Below, piece after piece: positions 6,341 to 14,438 of a stretch of 19,363 bases of DNA. A model generated the notes under the pieces. It ran no database searches. It saw only the letters and a program-made list of their open reading frames with translations, and was not told the DNA's origin. The stretch spans positions 13,586-32,948 of the forward strand of contig FR881237.1 in the NCBI GenBank assembly GCA_000434735.1, written 5' to 3'. Every line of letters begins with the position of its first letter. Position 1 is the stretch's first letter. Origin of the DNA: Bacteroides sp. CAG:530. GTDB taxonomy: Bacteria > Bacteroidota > Bacteroidia > Bacteroidales > Bacteroidaceae. Position numbers and translations under genes: made by a program.

Positions 6341-9300
6341 ATGAATTTGTTTGAAACGGAAAAACAACATGCTAAAGCTATTTGGCTGTTAGCTTTATTG
6401 TTAGTGTTTAGCACTACAATGTGGGCTCAAACTCTTTCGGTAACCGGACGTGTTTCGGACGAGAAGGGGGAATTACTTATAGGGGTGAGTGTGCAAGAAA
6501 AAGGTACGCAAAACGGTACTATTACTGATGTAAACGGGCAGTACAATATTAAACTGACTACGAAGAACCCCATTCTTACTGTTTCTTATATAGGATTTAA
6601 AACCCAAGATGTAAAAGTAGGCAAACAGAAAGTGCTTGACATAGTGCTTTCGGAAGATGTATCTTCACTGGATGAAGTAACAGTAGTAGCTTATGGTAAC
6701 CAGCGTAAGGTGTCGATTGTTGGTTCTCAGTCATCGCTTAAAATGAACGATGTGAAAATGCCTACAGCCAATTTGTCGTCGGTTATAGCGGGACGATTAG
6801 CCGGAGTGGTAGCTGTTCAGCGTACCGGTGAACCCGGACATGATGATTCTGATATTTGGATTCGTGGTATTTCTACATTTACTAACCAGAATTCGTCTCC
6901 TTTGGTGTTGGTAGATGGAGTTGAACGTAGCTTTAATAATATCGACCCAGAAGACATCGAGTCGTTTACTATCTTGAAAGACGCATCGGCAACAGCGGTA
7001 TATGGTGTGCGTGGTGCCAATGGTGTTATTCTTATTAAGACAAAACCGGGTGTAGTAGGTAAGCCTCAGTTTACTGCCGACTATTACGAAGGATTTGTAA
7101 CACTGACAAAGAAACCTCAATTGGCCGATGCTTACACATACATGGATGCTGCAAATGAAGCCTATATGAATACTAAAGGACAGTTGCTTTATACGCCTCA
7201 GTATATTGAAGCTACTAAAAAGGCCAATGGCATTATAGCGAACGATAATCCTACAATGTATAATTCTTATCTTTATCCGGCAGTAGACTGGATGAGTGAA
7301 TTATTCAGAGATATGGGTCATAATCGTCGTGTTAACATGAGTGTGCGTGGCGGTGTTCCTAATGCTACATACTATGTTTCTTTGAGTTATTATAATGAAA
7401 CTGGTCTTACCCGTACGGCAAAGATGGAAAACTATAACGCTAATATGCGTTATGATCGTTATAACTATACAGCGAACTTGAATTTGAAACCTGCTGATAA
7501 GACAACGATAGACTTGGGATTCTCTGGCTACCTGTCATCTGGAAACTATCCGCAGCAATCTACTTCTAGCTTGTTTAATTCAGCTATGAGCATTAATCCG
7601 GTGTATATGCCGCTGATAATGCCCGACGGTTCTATTCCGGGTATATCTAATAATGGTGATTTCCGTAATCCGTATGCTGATTTAACACGTCGTGGATATA
7701 CAAACGAATCACGTAATAAGTTGAATTCCAACATTCGTATTACTCAAGACTTGGGCTTTTGGAAGTGGAGCAAGGGATTTACCGCTTCGGCGATGATTGC
7801 ATTTGATGTTACTAACAACCGTGATTATAGATACCAAAAGAGAGGAGACACTTATTATTTCTCTGGTTCTAAAGATACTACCACTGGGTTATGGAATGAT
7901 GATGTGTTCGATTCTGAAGGTGGCTATCGTCTTACTCGTACTTTTCAGGGAAGTGAGCAGTTGTCTTATGGTTCAGATTCTTCTGAAACAAGAAGTACAT
8001 ATTTTGAAGCATCGTTGAACTACGACCGTACATTTGGATTACACCGTGTAGGCGGATTACTTCTGTATAATCAGAAAGTATATCGCAACGGTTTACGCGG
8101 TGATAACGATACGTTGGTCAACTCGTTGAATTATAAGCAGCAGGGTTTGGCGGCTCGTGTTACCTATTCATGGAACGACAGATATTTTATTGAAGGAAAT
8201 GCTGGTTACAATGGTTCTGAAAACTTTTCTCCGAAAAAACGCTTCGGTTTTTTCCCGGCAGTAGGTTTAGGATGGGCTATTTCGAACGAGTCGTTCTGGG
8301 AGCCGGTTCAGAAATACGTTTCTTATTTTAAAGTGCGTTATACAAACGGTCTTGTCGGTACCGATGCTGTGACTGGCCGCCGTTTTATGTACCAAGACTT
8401 GATGGGTGGAACCGACGGATATCGTTTCGGAACATCTAATAGCGCTGTAAGCGGTTGGGGATATTCTCGTTACGGAGCAAATGTAGGATGGTCTACATCG
8501 CATAAGCAGGATTTGGGTATCGACTTGAAATTCTTTAATGATGACCTCTCTGTTACAGTAGATTTGTTTAAGGAACACCGCAAGGATATATTCCTTCAGC
8601 GTAAAACTATTCCTGATTATTCTGGATTTATAGAAATGCCTTACGGAAACTTGGGTATTGTTGATAATAAAGGAATAGAAGCGACTATGGAGTATAGCAA
8701 GCAGATCGGTGAAAAGACATTCTTGACATTGCGTGGTAATTTTGCATGGAATGAAGATAAGATAGTAGAAGATGATTCGCCGGCAGCTACTTATCCATGG
8801 CTGGAAACAAGAGGAACTAATGTAAACGGTCGTTGGGGATGGATTGCCGAAGGGTTGTTTACTAGTGAAGCTGATATCTTAGACCATGCCAAACAATTTG
8901 GAGAAACCTATCCGGGACAAGTTTCACAGGTGGGTGATATAAAATATAAAGATTTGAACGGAGACGGCGTAGTCGATGATTACGATAAGTGTCTGATAGG
9001 TCAGGGTGATGTGCCTAAGATTTACTACGGATTTGGCGCAGACTTACAGTATGGCGATTTTTCGGTAGGCGTATTGTTCTCTGGAACGGCGAAGGCAGAC
9101 CGTTGTTTAAGTGGCGATGCCATAAATCCGTTTGCAGATACATCGGGCTATACTAATCTGTATTCTAACATAACAGATCGTTGGTCGGCTGAGAATCCTA
9201 CAGACGAAAATGTTTTCTATCCTCGCCTGCATTATGGAGCCGATGCTAATCAGAATAACACTAAGACTAGTACATGGTGGCAACATGACATGAGTTATCT

Positions 9301-9508
9301 GCGTTTGAAACAAATGACCATAGCTTATAACTTGCCTAAGCGTTTCTTGGATAAGACATTCTTGAAGAGTGCTAGAATATATGTTATGGGAACAAACTTG
9401 TTGACATTCTCTAAGTTCAAGCTGTGGGATCCGGAGCTGAATACCAACAACGGAACTTCTTATCCTAATAACCGAACTTATTCGGTTGGTGTAAACGTTA
9501 GTTTTTAA
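6341..9508 (+). CDS. SusC/RagA-family TonB-dependent outer-membrane transporter
   Basis: Outer-membrane beta-barrel that imports glycan pieces with its SusD-like partner, powered by TonB. The 1055-residue protein begins with a signal peptide (cleavage probably after the Ala-Gln near residue 30). A carboxypeptidase-regulatory-like domain follows (about 31-105), with VSYIGFKTQDV at its end. The TonB box region is SLDEVTVVAYG (109-119), and the plug (about 125-235) carries the SusC signature LKDASATAVYGVRGANGVI (212-230). The remainder is the barrel, closing on a C-terminal Phe (VGVNVSF) as barrel proteins do. An acidic loop, DLNGDGVVDDYD near residue 871, is a calcium-loop-like motif common in this family. 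There is no N-terminal STN domain, so control by an anti-sigma factor is unlikely, in agreement with the HTCS upstream. The partner gene starts 22 bases after the stop. The sequence does not identify the substrate; the mannosidases downstream suggest alpha-mannoside. Confidence 0.97.
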   Translation: MNLFETEKQHAKAIWLLALLLVFSTTMWAQTLSVTGRVSDEKGELLIGVSVQEKGTQNGTITDVNGQYNIKLTTKNPILTVSYIGFKTQDVKVGKQKVLDIVLSEDVSSLDEVTVVAYGNQRKVSIVGSQSSLKMNDVKMPTANLSSVIAGRLAGVVAVQRTGEPGHDDSDIWIRGISTFTNQNSSPLVLVDGVERSFNNIDPEDIESFTILKDASATAVYGVRGANGVILIKTKPGVVGKPQFTADYYEGFVTLTKKPQLADAYTYMDAANEAYMNTKGQLLYTPQYIEATKKANGIIANDNPTMYNSYLYPAVDWMSELFRDMGHNRRVNMSVRGGVPNATYYVSLSYYNETGLTRTAKMENYNANMRYDRYNYTANLNLKPADKTTIDLGFSGYLSSGNYPQQSTSSLFNSAMSINPVYMPLIMPDGSIPGISNNGDFRNPYADLTRRGYTNESRNKLNSNIRITQDLGFWKWSKGFTASAMIAFDVTNNRDYRYQKRGDTYYFSGSKDTTTGLWNDDVFDSEGGYRLTRTFQGSEQLSYGSDSSETRSTYFEASLNYDRTFGLHRVGGLLLYNQKVYRNGLRGDNDTLVNSLNYKQQGLAARVTYSWNDRYFIEGNAGYNGSENFSPKKRFGFFPAVGLGWAISNESFWEPVQKYVSYFKVRYTNGLVGTDAVTGRRFMYQDLMGGTDGYRFGTSNSAVSGWGYSRYGANVGWSTSHKQDLGIDLKFFNDDLSVTVDLFKEHRKDIFLQRKTIPDYSGFIEMPYGNLGIVDNKGIEATMEYSKQIGEKTFLTLRGNFAWNEDKIVEDDSPAATYPWLETRGTNVNGRWGWIAEGLFTSEADILDHAKQFGETYPGQVSQVGDIKYKDLNGDGVVDDYDKCLIGQGDVPKIYYGFGADLQYGDFSVGVLFSGTAKADRCLSGDAINPFADTSGYTNLYSNITDRWSAENPTDENVFYPRLHYGADANQNNTKTSTWWQHDMSYLRLKQMTIAYNLPKRFLDKTFLKSARIYVMGTNLLTFSKFKLWDPELNTNNGTSYPNNRTYSVGVNVSF

Positions 9509-9530
9509 AGATTTAAATTAGAATTCTAAG

Positions 9531-11501
9531 ATGAAAAATATCATAAAGGTAGGTGCATTGAGTCTGTTGTTGTGTGGCGGATTAACAGCTTGCGATAGCT
9601 TCTTTGATTCGGTGCCCGGTGTACAGTATGATTTGGAAGGTACATTTTCAAATCGCCAGAAGACGGAGCAATTCTTGAATAATGTATATAGTTATGTACC
9701 AGATGAAACGCAGGAGCGTTGGCCGACAAGTTCCGGAGGTGGCATTTGGACTGGAGGTTCGTTGGAATCGAATATTACATGGTCGTGGCATATTACCAAT
9801 GAGTGGACAATGGGAACTGTATATGCTTCGTCTAGTTGGATTAACTATTGGTTTATAAAGTATTATAAAGGAATAGCAAAGGCAAGTACATTTATATCGA
9901 ATGTAGATAATTGTACAGAAGCCAGTGCCAACGACCGTACGTTGTGGAAGGCCCAAGCACGTGCGCTTAGAGCTTACTATTATTTTATGCTTTTCCGTTC
10001 TTACGGTCCTATTGTCATGTTGGGTGATGAGGCTATTCCTTTGGATGCAGATTTGGAGGATTTGCTGAAGGAGCGTAACTCTGTAGACGAGTGTGTAAAT
10101 TGGATAGCCGATGAATTTGACAAAGCGGCTGCCGATCTGCCTACCAAATATGAAGGAGCTAACTTGGGACGCTTTGATAAGGGAGCTTGTAAGGCTTTCA
10201 AAGCGAAATTGCTTCTGTATGCAGCCAGCCCATTGTTTAACTGCAACGCTGATTATGCAGGCGTAGTAAATACAGACGGAAAGCAACTTTTCCCACAAGA
10301 TAAGTCGCAAGAGCAAGCTAAATGGGAAAAAGCTCGTGATGCTTACAAAGAATTTTTTGATTCTTTTGTTTCGACAGGTGTTTATAAACTCTATACTACT
10401 ACTGGCGACAATGGAAAGATAGATTACTTTGAGTCATATCGTAGAGTGACGTCGGGAGTTTATTATGCTGATGCTGCCAATAAAGAGCAGATTTTCATTC
10501 AGTTGTCCGATCATAACAATCATGCATACGAACTGACTCCGTATCATAAGCAGGTGGATGATTCTTCTATAAAAGGAGGTTTAGGATTTGGTACTACCCA
10601 AGAGATGGTTGACTTGTTCTATACAGATAAAGGACTTCGTATAGTAGACGATCCAGATTATAAAGAGTACGAAGGAATACCTTCTTCCGAATATTATGGT
10701 TCGTCGGACGATTACAACAATCCGCAGAACGAAAATTATACATTCTTCAAAGCCAACTCTAATCAGACCTTAAAGCAATGGAAGAATCGTGAACCTCGTT
10801 TTTACGCATGTATTACTTATAACGGTTCTACTTGGGTTAATCAGACTACTAATGCGGGTAAAGTTACTACAGAATTGACCTATAACGGTAATTCGGGACG
10901 TGCAGCTGCAGGTCATGATGCTCCGATAGAAGGTTATGGCGTACGTAAAATGGCTCCAATGGACCGTAATAACGGACAGCACTGCGCTAATTTGCTCCGT
11001 TTGGCCGACATGTATTTAGGATATGCTGAGGCGTTGAGTGCCTGTGGCAGTTACGATGAGGCCATGAAATATGTAAATGCAGTGCGTGCACGTGCCGGTG
11101 TTCCTGGTTATGGAAATAATGGAGGCTCTGACAGTAACGGACTCACTTATATAAGTTACCCTAGTAACCGTGATGCTGTAGACAAACGTATTCGCCGTGA
11201 ACGCTTGATAGAACTTGCCTACGAATGGAACCGATATTTCGATGTCCGTCGTTGGAAGGTAGCAGATATGGCTATAGGTGACGATTGGATTTATCCTTCT
11301 TATCATAGAGGCGGTGAAGGTGGTGACATACATGGAATGAATTCGATGAAAGACGCACCAGCTTTCTTTGAGAAAGTAGTTACTGAGACACGTGTATTCG
11401 CTAAGCGTCATTATCTCTTCCCGATACCTGATGAGGATATTCGTCGTAATCCGAAGATGGTACAGAACTATGGATGGAATGCTGTTGATTCTTCAAACTA
11501 A
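9531..11501 (+). CDS. SusD/RagB-family glycan-binding surface lipoprotein
   Basis: Lid and glycan-binding partner of the SusC-like transporter, anchored by lipid on the outside of the outer membrane. The 656-residue protein has a lipoprotein signal peptide with lipobox LTAC and Cys21 as lipidation site. Typical SusD landmarks are an early EQFLNNVYSYVPD segment, a helical ALRAYYYFMLFRSYGPIVML segment (about 146-165), a NLLRLADMYLGYAEAL helix followed by a VNAVRARAGVPGY turn, RRERLIELAYEWNRYFDVRRW, and the family's C-terminal signature IRRNPKMVQNYGW. The length is on the high side for the family (about 500-650). It sits 22 bases after susC and 13 bases before the next gene, consistent with one transcript. 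The binding residues cannot be assigned from sequence alone. Confidence 0.97.
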   Translation: MKNIIKVGALSLLLCGGLTACDSFFDSVPGVQYDLEGTFSNRQKTEQFLNNVYSYVPDETQERWPTSSGGGIWTGGSLESNITWSWHITNEWTMGTVYASSSWINYWFIKYYKGIAKASTFISNVDNCTEASANDRTLWKAQARALRAYYYFMLFRSYGPIVMLGDEAIPLDADLEDLLKERNSVDECVNWIADEFDKAAADLPTKYEGANLGRFDKGACKAFKAKLLLYAASPLFNCNADYAGVVNTDGKQLFPQDKSQEQAKWEKARDAYKEFFDSFVSTGVYKLYTTTGDNGKIDYFESYRRVTSGVYYADAANKEQIFIQLSDHNNHAYELTPYHKQVDDSSIKGGLGFGTTQEMVDLFYTDKGLRIVDDPDYKEYEGIPSSEYYGSSDDYNNPQNENYTFFKANSNQTLKQWKNREPRFYACITYNGSTWVNQTTNAGKVTTELTYNGNSGRAAAGHDAPIEGYGVRKMAPMDRNNGQHCANLLRLADMYLGYAEALSACGSYDEAMKYVNAVRARAGVPGYGNNGGSDSNGLTYISYPSNRDAVDKRIRRERLIELAYEWNRYFDVRRWKVADMAIGDDWIYPSYHRGGEGGDIHGMNSMKDAPAFFEKVVTETRVFAKRHYLFPIPDEDIRRNPKMVQNYGWNAVDSSN

Positions 11502-11514
11502 TTTGTGCTTATTT

Positions 11515-13074
11515 ATGAAATCTCAAATAACTAAAATGTTTCTGCTGGCAGTTTCTCTGTCATTGCCTTATGCAATGACAGGCTGCTCAAGCAGTAATGG
11601 CGATGAGCCTGATAACAGCGATTGGGCTTCGCCTTATTGGGTACTTGGAACTGGCAATTCTAATATGCCTAACAGCGGAACTGTTATTTCACAATATTCA
11701 GATTCTCCTAGTGCTTATGGAATAGCCAATTTGGTGGATGGTAATGTTGATACTAAGTTTCTCACTCCTCATGCGTCGTTTGATATTACATGGAACGGCA
11801 ATAGTAATGTGGCAGTAAAGTCTTATTCTTTAACGTCGGCAGCCGATGCCGGAGCTTCAGACCCTGCATCATGGACATTCTTCGGCTCTAAGGATGGGAA
11901 AAAATGGGTAGCTATCGATAAACAATCAGAACAATTGTTTGCGGCTCGTAAAGAAACTAAGACTTATTCGGTCGATAATAATGTGGAGTATCGCTATTAC
12001 AAATTATCGGTAACTGATAACGGTGGCGGTTCTTCTACACAATTATCGGAGTTAGTTTTGTCGGCAGCGTTGTTTAGCGGCGATATAGATGACCTGATGA
12101 AGAATTCTTCTGGTAAGACTTTCTCGGCAATCACTCCAATGGGTACGATGCATGAGAATGATTTAACGGCTACAACTACTCAGTTATCATGGCTTAAAGA
12201 TGCTTCTAAACAACCAGATACATTTGAAAATCTGACGTGGAAGTCTTTTCCGGTAGGCTCTTTGTATCCGTTCGGTACTCCACGTCCGGCAGATGTGAAC
12301 CAGCATGTGGTGGGCGACTGTTGTGCATGTGCTGTAATGGCGTCTATAGCCTATCTGTTTCCTAACTATATTAAGGCTATTGTGAAAGACAATGCCGACA
12401 ATACGTTTGCCGTTACATTATACGATCCATCTGGTTCTCCTGTAGAGATTGGTGTTGATAATACGTTTGTTGCTGATGGTAATAAAGTAGGAGCGGCTTC
12501 AGGCAAAAACGATCAGGTTACGTGGGCTACTGTAATAGAAAAAGCTATCATAAAGTGGCATCAAGTTTATAAAGGCACATCTAACATTGGAGGTATAGGT
12601 ACTGAGTTTGTCTCAGCTATTTTGACCGGAAGTGGTGATAGTTTTGCTTTTAGTTCCGGGAAATTGAGTGCTGAAGAACTTCAGCGTGCAGCTGTAGTGT
12701 CTCTCAACCAGCGTAAGATAATTGTAGGAGGTTTCACTAAAGGCGGTGTGAATGCCGATGGAACAAAGCAAACAACTTCGGGACATGCCTTTTCTATATT
12801 CCCTCCGAAAAGTAGCGATTATCTGTTTACTATGAGAAATCCGTGGGGTGTACTTCCTACAGAAGGTGGTGGGTATTCTACAGCCGATAAGGACGACGGT
12901 TGTTTAAATATCTCTAACGACGGAGAAATATCGCAATTAATAGATTTCCGTATCTGTAATCCGGGTGCTGCAAAAGGATATGCTTTGACCGGGAATTTAG
13001 AACCATATAATCCGCCTGTATATTCTGTGTCACCAATGAGAGTGTCGCGGGCTATTTTGCAGGGAATAAGATAG
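11515..13074 (+). CDS. Surface lipoprotein with discoidin-like domain and calpain-like (peptidase C2) cysteine protease domain
   Basis: The 519-residue protein starts with a lipoprotein signal (MTGC, Cys24). I chose the ATG at 11515 because it gives this signal 13 bases after the SusD stop; a start at 11392 would run back into susD. Residues about 45-185 resemble an F5/8 type C (discoidin, CBM32-like) domain: NLVDGNVDTKF (72-82), SWTFFGSKDGKKW (119-131), and RYYKLSV with a closing SELVL strand. Residues about 255-485 match calpain landmarks: Gln263 six residues before Cys269 in GDCCACAVMASIA, an EKAIIKWHQVYKG block (342-354), His424 in SGHAFSIF, and Asn442 in MRNPWG. The oxyanion Gln and the Cys-His-Asn triad are thus all present, so activity is plausible. 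Porphyromonas gingivalis Tpr is a known Bacteroidota calpain-like protease. The position after susCD is usual for a surface glycan-binding protein, so this one may bind glycoprotein and cut its polypeptide. Confidence 0.82.
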   Translation: MKSQITKMFLLAVSLSLPYAMTGCSSSNGDEPDNSDWASPYWVLGTGNSNMPNSGTVISQYSDSPSAYGIANLVDGNVDTKFLTPHASFDITWNGNSNVAVKSYSLTSAADAGASDPASWTFFGSKDGKKWVAIDKQSEQLFAARKETKTYSVDNNVEYRYYKLSVTDNGGGSSTQLSELVLSAALFSGDIDDLMKNSSGKTFSAITPMGTMHENDLTATTTQLSWLKDASKQPDTFENLTWKSFPVGSLYPFGTPRPADVNQHVVGDCCACAVMASIAYLFPNYIKAIVKDNADNTFAVTLYDPSGSPVEIGVDNTFVADGNKVGAASGKNDQVTWATVIEKAIIKWHQVYKGTSNIGGIGTEFVSAILTGSGDSFAFSSGKLSAEELQRAAVVSLNQRKIIVGGFTKGGVNADGTKQTTSGHAFSIFPPKSSDYLFTMRNPWGVLPTEGGGYSTADKDDGCLNISNDGEISQLIDFRICNPGAAKGYALTGNLEPYNPPVYSVSPMRVSRAILQGIR

Positions 13075-13080
13075 ATAATT

Positions 13081-13134
13081 TAGTTTACTAGTTTACTTAA
13101 AGAAGGGCCTTGCATGATGTTTTGAATTATGCAA
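13081..13134. repeat. Tandem TAGTTTAC pair and small inverted repeat between two lipoprotein genes
   Basis: TAGTTTAC occurs twice end to end at 13081-13096. A 6-bp inverted repeat, TTGCAT at 13110-13115 and ATGCAA at 13129-13134, follows with a 13-base loop. It could form a weak hairpin in the operon mRNA. No T-run follows and no TAnnTTTG promoter is visible in this 96-bp gap, so I read it as an intra-operon spacer. Confidence 0.4.
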
Positions 13135-13170
13135 TAGTCATCTTTATGTCTTGAATTTAAAAAGATAATT

Positions 13171-14409
13171 ATGAAAAAACATACAATATTACTCATGTCT
13201 TGTCTGGCGCTTTCAAGCTGTGGCATGACAGATGTGTGGAAAGATTGGGAGTCACAGGGTACATTAAGTGAAAACAGACTCCGTCCGTCAGAATTTGAAA
13301 AAGTATTATTGAACAATAGCGGTCGTTGGAAATTGTCTTACGAAGGTAGTACGTTCTATTTTACGTTTGGCGATGACTATATGGTGGTGTCGGCTCCTGA
13401 TGAGACTTATTTCCTGAAGAATCCGGTTGAGACTGATTATCATCTTGATTTTGACGGAGCGTCTAAAGTGCTGCTCTCGTTAGATGGAGGTGGAGCATTG
13501 CAGTATTTATCGGAAAATGCGGAACATACATTTGTTGTAACATCATTTTCGGCTGATAAGATTGTCGCTTCTGGGGAAACATATGGTAAAGAAATGATTT
13601 TGACTCCGGCAACATTAGCCGAAATAAACGCAAATGAACAAAGACGCAAGGATATGTTGGTTGCTTACAATAAGTCGCAAGCTCTTAACTCGCTTAAGAC
13701 TCAGTTGAACAATGGTGTGTTCCGTAATTCATCATATGGGTTTATGGCTCACTATCTGATATCTTGCGATGAAGAAAACAATTGGAAATTAAAGGTGTCT
13801 TCTATTGTAGACGGACGTGTAAAGCATGTAGAATGTCCTATAACGGTAGATACTACAGGCGATGAAGACGCTATATTGGCATTTGGCAAGGATGTTGCAT
13901 TAAACGGAGCTGTATTGAACAAGTTCTATTATAATTATTTGAGTGGTGACCTCAAGACGAATGACGGTAGTGTAACTTGCGATACAAGAAAGGCTTCTGA
14001 TATTGTGGCATGGTATAACTCCAGTAACTGGGGAACTCATGTTGTAGACCAGAACGACACGCATCAGGATTTCAAAGGCGTGTTCCCGTCGCAGCTGGAG
14101 TTTGACGACCGTGATCCTCGTAATCTGGTAGTATGTCCGTGGAGCAGTATGGGTTCTTATATAGGCATAAAGCCTATGCTTAGCGCAGATAATGAAACCG
14201 GACGTATCTTCATCAAGTGGGGTGAAATTTACGATATGTTCGGTTGGAATAACAACCCAGACGATTACGCTCTTGTGCAGCGTGAAGACGAAAAGTTTTT
14301 ATCGTTCTGTAGCTCTGCCGATGGCCTTTATTGGAGCTGCGATGATAATACACAGACAATCTATGTTCTGAGTGCTACCGGTGAGCAATGGTTTAAAATG
14401 AAAAGATGA
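13171..14409 (+). CDS. Lipoprotein of unknown function, DUF4302-like
   Basis: This 412-residue lipoprotein has a short signal peptide with Cys17 in ALSSC as likely lipidation site. An LRPSEFEKVLLNNSGRWKLSYEG block (about 37-59) leads into alternating strands, including EHTFVVTSFSADKIVASGE (about 127-145). The pattern of a short helix, a Trp-containing 'G-W-L-Y' strand and a 'DKIV..G..YG' strand recalls DUF4302 lipoproteins that sit after susCD in Bacteroidota PULs, but I assign that from memory of the pattern. Its place between the surface lipoproteins and the mannosidases suggests a SusE/F-like surface glycan-binding role. No catalytic motif is visible. It begins 96 bases after the protease gene and ends 29 bases before the first GH92. 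What it binds is unknown. Confidence 0.7.
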   Translation: MKKHTILLMSCLALSSCGMTDVWKDWESQGTLSENRLRPSEFEKVLLNNSGRWKLSYEGSTFYFTFGDDYMVVSAPDETYFLKNPVETDYHLDFDGASKVLLSLDGGGALQYLSENAEHTFVVTSFSADKIVASGETYGKEMILTPATLAEINANEQRRKDMLVAYNKSQALNSLKTQLNNGVFRNSSYGFMAHYLISCDEENNWKLKVSSIVDGRVKHVECPITVDTTGDEDAILAFGKDVALNGAVLNKFYYNYLSGDLKTNDGSVTCDTRKASDIVAWYNSSNWGTHVVDQNDTHQDFKGVFPSQLEFDDRDPRNLVVCPWSSMGSYIGIKPMLSADNETGRIFIKWGEIYDMFGWNNNPDDYALVQREDEKFLSFCSSADGLYWSCDDNTQTIYVLSATGEQWFKMKR

Positions 14410-14438
14410 AAAGTGATAATATAAAAATAAGGTAAAAA

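Noticed and set aside
8951..8990. Dockerin or EF-hand in the SusC-like protein
   Set aside because: The DLNGDGVVDDYD loop is a common acidic loop in SusC-family barrels; there is only one copy and no dockerin architecture.
9648..10316. 222-residue open frame on the minus strand inside the SusD-like gene
   Set aside because: Antisense to a strongly supported family member; low-complexity composition with no domain or leader.
11392..11514. Longer form of the calpain-like protein starting inside the SusD-like gene
   Set aside because: It would overlap susD by 110 bases and bury the lipoprotein signal; the ATG at 11515 gives a standard signal peptide with Cys24.
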